DNA from: an uncultured Clostridium sp.
GTDB taxonomy: Bacteria; Bacillota; Clostridia; TANB77; CAG-508
Assembly (NCBI GenBank): GCA_947062645.1
Contig: CAMSQT010000031.1
Location: 1-9,931, forward strand
Direction: 5' to 3'
Length of the DNA: 9,931 nucleotides
The position numbers and the translations under genes were made by a program. The notes beneath the pieces were generated by a model, which had not been told where the DNA came from, did not search any database, and worked only from the letters and a program-made list of their open reading frames with translations. This document shows positions 6,967 through 9,931 of the stretch, in pieces. How positions within the stretch are numbered: the stretch's first letter is position 1; every line of letters begins with the position of its first letter.

Positions 6967-7248
6967 TTAATACGGAAAACGCTCGTACAAGTATTTTATA
7001 ATATCATCAGCGTTTTCTTTTGTAATATGCACATAAACATTTTTATCTAAGCAAACCCACATGGTTAAATTGAAATCTTCGCAATTATCAATAAAAGCAC
7101 CAACAATTTCTGCCAATTCTACAGGATTTTTATATTCCTTTTCCCAAGATAAATCTTTTTGAATTTCAAAATCTGTATTATAAAAAAGGCTTAAAAATCG
7201 GTTTAATTCGCCTTCTTTTTTACTATATAAATGAACACTTGCTAACAT
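6967..7248 (-). CDS. Conserved-looking small protein of unknown function
   Basis: The 93-residue protein is read on the minus strand. I chose the ATG at 7248 because TTAGGAGATTGT lies immediately before it; a further upstream in-frame ATG at 7293 has no such site. The protein begins MLASVHLYSKKEGELNRFL and ends IIKYLYERFPY. It is mixed alpha/beta, soluble, with no signal peptide, and carries several acidic and aromatic residues. I do not recognise the family with certainty. It converges with dtd and diverges from the Ser/Gly-rich gene. It contains no CGG codon on its own strand and is uninterrupted. Confidence 0.75.
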   Translation of the reverse strand: MLASVHLYSKKEGELNRFLSLFYNTDFEIQKDLSWEKEYKNPVELAEIVGAFIDNCEDFNLTMWVCLDKNVYVHITKENADDIIKYLYERFPY

Positions 7249-7367
7249 ACAATCTCCTAAAATACTTTTTATTTTTAGTATAAAAAAATACAATAAATTT
7301 TATACATAGAATAAACAAAAACAAAAATGTAAATACTAGAAAAAAGGAAACCAAAGGAGGTTTTAAT

Positions 7368-8323
7368 TTGAAAAATATAAAAAGAATTGCCTACATGGTT
7401 GTAATTGTAATTTTAGTAGTGTTATCTCTTACCATTTATACAAATGCTAGTAAAAATGATAAGCAAGTACAAAAAGATAAAGTTTTTGCAGAGATTAAAT
7501 ACCTAGAAACTAAAATGGCTAATTTATTAAATAGTATGAATCATATTGAAGCTAGAAATTATAGTGTTATTAGTAGTGAAATTTCAAAAGAAACCACGGA
7601 AAAATCCAATAGTGGCAATAGTTCTTCTAATCAAGGTTCTAAAAGCGGGGGAGCTTCTTCGCAAGAAGGAAGCTCTGGAGGACAGTCTTCTCGGACGGAG
7701 AACAAGGTGGTTCTAGCGAAGGTGGCTCTGCTGAGGGGTCAGCAAGCCAAGACGAAAAAAAGAATCAAAAATTTGAATTAAAAGAAACAGGCGTATTAAC
7801 AAATCAAGAGGATATCAATTGGGATATTGTAAAAAGAGAAGTGGAAGGGATATATGTTTCCATTCCATCTATTACGATGGACTTTTACGAATTAAATTTG
7901 AATCAAGAAGATATTTTAGGATTTAATACACAGTATGATAATTTGACTAAAGCAGTAAAATCGGAAAAAAAAGAAGAAGTATTAGCAAGACTTACAAGTG
8001 TCTATGATTTTTTACCTAAATTTTTAAGAGGTGCCAGTCAAGATGCGCTTTATACCACTCTAATAGAAACGAAAAGTCATATATTTAAAGCCTATTCTAA
8101 GTTAGATGGCGGAAATTGGCAAGAAATTTCAAGTGATATGAAAAATGCCATTGATACCTATTCAAAACTGCTAACCAATACAGAGATTGATGCCAGAAAA
8201 CAATACAATATAAGTAAAGGTTATATTATGATAAATGAACTACAAAATGCAACCAATTTAAAAGAAACTTCTGTATTTTTGATAAAATATAAGAATTTAC
8301 TAGAAGAATTTAATAATATATGA
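7368..8323 (+). CDS. Membrane-anchored Ser/Gly-rich protein of unknown function, with tandem CGGA-CGGA +1 sites
   Basis: The start is TTG at 7368, seven bases after AAAGGAGG. The 317-residue product begins with KNIKRIAY and one hydrophobic helix (about residues 8-25), so it is an inner-membrane anchor or signal segment with the rest outside. A helical stretch follows, then a Ser/Gly/Gln/Glu-rich linker (about 80-135), then a helical, soluble C-terminal domain (about 140-317) with no motif I recognise. In the linker, TCT CGGA CGGA GAA is two adjacent four-base units. Read as Gly109-Gly110 they join the N-terminal frame to the C-terminal one, and the linker stays Gly/Ser-rich. Triplet reading instead gives a Val/Lys/Arg-rich tail ending at 7781. 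The stop TGA overlaps the rnpB promoter. The function is unknown. Confidence 0.8.
7692..7699 (+). other. Two consecutive CGGA +1 sites, read as Gly109-Gly110
   Basis: CGG is in phase at 7692. After a four-base step the next codon, at 7696, is again in-phase CGG. Two shifts are needed to reach the downstream frame, and exactly two sites are present. One shift alone meets TAG within 20 nt (7711-7713). Confidence 0.85.
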
Positions 8324-8329
8324 TATAAT
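8321..8329 (+). promoter_or_regulatory. Extended -10 promoter of rnpB
   Basis: TGATATAAT is a perfect extended -10 (TGnTATAAT). It overlaps the stop codon of the preceding gene and lies eight bases before the predicted 5' end of RNase P RNA. No good -35 is seen, as is common with extended -10 promoters. Confidence 0.75.
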
Positions 8330-8336
8330 TAAAAAC

Positions 8337-8689
8337 AGAGTAAATTGAATAGTCGCTGGTAAATTTCGAAAGGAATTACGAGAGGAAAGTCCGGGCTCCA
8401 TAGAGCAAAGATGCTAGATAACGTCTAGTGAGGGTGACCTTAAGGAAAGTGCAACAGAAAATAACCGCCAAGATTTTTACTTGGTAAGGGTGAAAAGGTG
8501 AGGTAAGAGCTCAACCGCCATTATGGTGACATAGTGGGTCAGTGTAAACCCCATCTGGAGCAACACCTAAGAAAGAAGATTAAGCCTGCTCGGCGCCTTC
8601 TTGAATTGCGTGGCTGGAGGCATATAGCAATATATGTCCTAGATAAATGGCTATTTTAAAAGACAGAACCCGGCTTACAAATTTGCTCT
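8337..8689 (+). ncRNA. rnpB: RNase P RNA, class A
   Basis: This is the catalytic RNA that removes 5' leaders from pre-tRNAs, working with the protein RnpA. The P1 stem is AGAGTAAATT (8337-8346) with AATTTGCTCT (8680-8689), including one G-U pair. The universal core elements are present: GAGGAAAGTCCGGGCTCC (CR-I and P4, from about 8381), AGTGCAACAGAAA, the GAGGTAAGAGCTC region, and the closing ACAGAACCCGGCTTA (about 8663-8677) that forms the other side of P4. The length of about 353 nt and the general layout fit the ancestral class A type and not the Bacillus class B type. CGG trinucleotides occur here, but the RNA is not translated. Confidence 0.96.
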
Positions 8690-8690
8690 T

Positions 8691-8723
8691 ATGGCTAAAG
8701 TGGGACAGGCACACTTTAGCCAT
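8691..8723. repeat. Perfect 12-bp stem hairpin with a GGGACAGG core after rnpB
   Basis: ATGGCTAAAGTG (8691-8702) and CACTTTAGCCAT (8712-8723) flank a 9-nt loop, GGACAGGCA. No T-run follows. The stem GCTAAAGTG resembles the GCCAAAGG stem at 4341, and the loop shares GGGAC(A/G)G, suggesting one family of small palindromes. It may help define the rnpB 3' end. Confidence 0.7.
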
Positions 8724-8765
8724 AACTTGTTCCAGAACACACTAGAACAAAGGAGAGAAGGAAGA

Positions 8766-9656
8766 ATGAGAAAAATAAATTTCTTAGCAACTGATGGTGT
8801 TAAACTAAATGGAATTATTTACGAAAGTGAATTATTAACAAGTCAAGCTAAAAAGATTATATTATCTATACATGGGATGACAAGCAATTGCTTAAAACAA
8901 AGAGAAGAGATAATAGCCAATCAAGCTAATCAGGCAGGAATAGACTATTTTTGCTTCAACAACAGAGGAAGTGAAATTGCAAAATATATCGAAAAAAATA
9001 ACGATGGAAACAAAGAAAAAAGACTAGCAGGAACAGCTTATGAAGACGTTTTAGAAGGCTATGAAGATATGATAGGTGCTATGTTAAAACTAAAAGAACT
9101 AGGCTATCAAAATATCTATTTACAAGGTCATAGCTTAGGTTGCACTAAAATAGTCTATACTTACAATGAACTAAAAGAAGAAAATGATAGTTTATTAGAA
9201 AATATAAAAGGAGTTGTACTACTTTCGTTAGTAGATATTCCTAGAGCCTTAAAAATTCACTTAGGAAAAGCCTTTATAAAGTATCTAGAGTTGGCCGAGG
9301 AAAAAGAAAAAGAAGGAAAAAGCTTAGAATTAATGCCAAAAGAAGCTTTTATCCACCCCGTAAGTGTAAAAACTTTTTTACGATATGCCAGAGATAACCA
9401 AGAAATTAACTTTGCAAATTTTGGGGAAGATGCCGAGTTAATACAATTAAATAATATAAGTACACCTTTGTTTATGAGGTGGGGAAATGTAAAAGAAATG
9501 ATTATACAAGAAGCAAAAGAACTAGTTGATATTGTAAGAGAAGCTATCAGTAATCCTAACAAAGACATTGATTATATAGAGGGAGCAAATCATAGTTACC
9601 AAGGAAAGGAAGAATATTTAGCAAAGCAAGTGGTAGAATTTATTAAGAAAAACTAA
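8766..9656 (+). CDS. Alpha/beta-fold hydrolase
   Basis: The 296-residue soluble protein has the alpha/beta-hydrolase order: oxyanion-hole segment IILSIHGMTSN (about residues 32-42), nucleophile elbow GHSLG (about 126-130, Ser as nucleophile), and a late histidine in GANHSYQGKEE (about 275-285). The general shape resembles DUF1749-like serine hydrolases. The substrate cannot be told. I chose the ATG at 8766, preceded by AAAGGAGAG. An in-frame ATG at 8691 is rejected because it lies inside a palindrome next to rnpB and has no ribosome binding site. There is no signal peptide. It is followed 16 nt later by the membrane protein, probably co-transcribed. The gene contains no CGG, and the frame is clean. 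Confidence 0.88.
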   Translation: MRKINFLATDGVKLNGIIYESELLTSQAKKIILSIHGMTSNCLKQREEIIANQANQAGIDYFCFNNRGSEIAKYIEKNNDGNKEKRLAGTAYEDVLEGYEDMIGAMLKLKELGYQNIYLQGHSLGCTKIVYTYNELKEENDSLLENIKGVVLLSLVDIPRALKIHLGKAFIKYLELAEEKEKEGKSLELMPKEAFIHPVSVKTFLRYARDNQEINFANFGEDAELIQLNNISTPLFMRWGNVKEMIIQEAKELVDIVREAISNPNKDIDYIEGANHSYQGKEEYLAKQVVEFIKKN

Positions 9657-9672
9657 AAGGAGAAAAATACAA

Positions 9673-9885
9673 ATGAATGAAGAAAAAGAAACAATAAGAA
9701 AAAGAAAACAAAATATGAAAATATATTCACTTTATAGAGCCATATCATGTGATTTGATTTTTTTATATGCCATAGACTTTTTGTTTCTAACTCAAGTAAA
9801 ACATATTAGTGGTGCAGATGTTGTATTAGGAGGAGCATTCTATGGTATATTTATGATTCTTTTTCAAATACCGGCAAGTATGATA
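9673..9885 (+). CDS. MFS-transporter-like membrane protein, N-terminal 71 residues (3' end missing)
   Basis: A basic, hydrophilic start (NEEKETIRKRKQN) leads into a first hydrophobic helix (YRAISCDLIFLYAIDFLFLTQ) and then, after a short loop, a second helix (VLGGAFYGIFMILFQIPAS). The helix-loop-helix pattern with LFQIP resembles the first two helices of major facilitator superfamily transporters. AAAAGGAG lies before the ATG. The gene is cut by the contig end, and the frame running on after 9885 is adapter. The single CGG (9872) is out of phase and harmless. Confidence 0.75.
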
Positions 9886-9931
9886 AGATCGGAAGAGCGT
9901 CGTGTAGGGAAAGAGTGTTGGATCGAGTGTA
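9886..9931. other. Illumina TruSeq adapter read-through (Read 1 side) with i5 index
   Basis: AGATCGGAAGAGCGTCGTGT begins at 9886, and the standard adapter continues to 9918. It is followed by an 8-base i5 index, TGGATCGA (9919-9926), and the constant GTGTA. It is library-derived and should be trimmed. Confidence 0.97.

Noticed and set aside
6973..7201. CGG on the plus strand at 6973 and 7199 inside the minus-strand gene
   Set aside because: The gene is read on the other strand, where these are CCG, and its frame is intact with no CGG codon.
7249..7293. Longer start at 7293 for the minus-strand gene
   Set aside because: A clear TTAGGAG site precedes the ATG at 7248, and the extra N-terminal residues are coded by AT-rich leader.
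1770..7699. Calling the DUF285 gene, der, plsY, gpsA and the Ser/Gly-rich gene frameshifted pseudogenes
   Set aside because: All breaks have the same form (extra C before an in-phase GGN Gly codon), there is no other decay, and three of the genes are core functions. Random decay would give mixed insertions, deletions and stops.
1770..7699. CGG as a simple triplet reassignment (Trp, Gln or Gly)
   Set aside because: Triplet reassignment would keep the frame. Here the frame must move by +1 at each site to reach the conserved downstream protein.
8691..8765. Longer hydrolase start at ATG 8691
   Set aside because: It lies within a perfect palindrome beside the rnpB 3' end and has no ribosome binding site. 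ATG 8766 has one and begins the conserved-looking protein.

Overview
The window is an AT-rich (about 30% GC by eye) bacterial contig. AGGAGG-type ribosome binding sites, the der-plsY-gpsA gene order, a class A RNase P RNA and a BspA-like DUF285 surface protein all suggest an uncultured, Clostridia-like Bacillota, probably host-associated. Both ends are Illumina TruSeq adapter (1-28 and 9886-9931, the latter with a readable i5 index), so this is a complete short-read contig and the genome sequence is only 29-9885.

Layout: 3' part of pyruvate kinase; terminator and promoter; a membrane-anchored DUF285 repeat protein; der, plsY and gpsA on one strand; a ~314 bp fold-back (MITE-like) element; a zinc-ribbon protein; dtd; a small convergent gene of unknown function on the minus strand; a membrane-anchored Ser/Gly-rich protein of unknown function; rnpB; an alpha/beta hydrolase; and the 5' end of an MFS-like membrane protein.

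The outstanding observation is that five genes (DUF285 protein, der, plsY, gpsA, Ser/Gly-rich protein) each contain one or two apparent +1 frameshifts, and all nine follow one rule. Wherever CGG falls in phase as a codon, the conserved protein is recovered only if CGGN (CGGA six times, CGGT three times) is read as one four-base unit meaning glycine. I located 25 CGG trinucleotides on the sense strand of the reconstructed reading frames: 9 are in phase and all 9 need the shift; 16 are in the other two phases and none does. CGG is never used as an ordinary arginine codon, while AGA, AGG, CGT, CGC and CGA are. With the rule applied, Der (439 aa), PlsY (213 aa) and GpsA (327 aa) regain family-typical lengths and key glycines, including the first P-loop glycine of Der and the glycine four residues before the GpsA catalytic lysine. 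Der encodes the same peptide, IIGKPNVGKS, twice: once with CGGA and once with plain GGA. The Ser/Gly-rich protein has two CGGA units back to back.

The most economical reading is a natural quadruplet codon, or obligatory +1 frameshifting, at an otherwise unassigned CGG, perhaps served by a tRNA-Gly with an extended UCCG-type anticodon. That tRNA is not in this window, so the mechanism is inference. The five genes are annotated as single CDSs spanning the shift sites, not as pseudogenes.

Other features are GGGAC(A/G)G-containing hairpins scattered between genes, a leader mini-ORF and hairpin before dtd, and a G-to-R change in a conserved pyruvate kinase motif beside the contig end.
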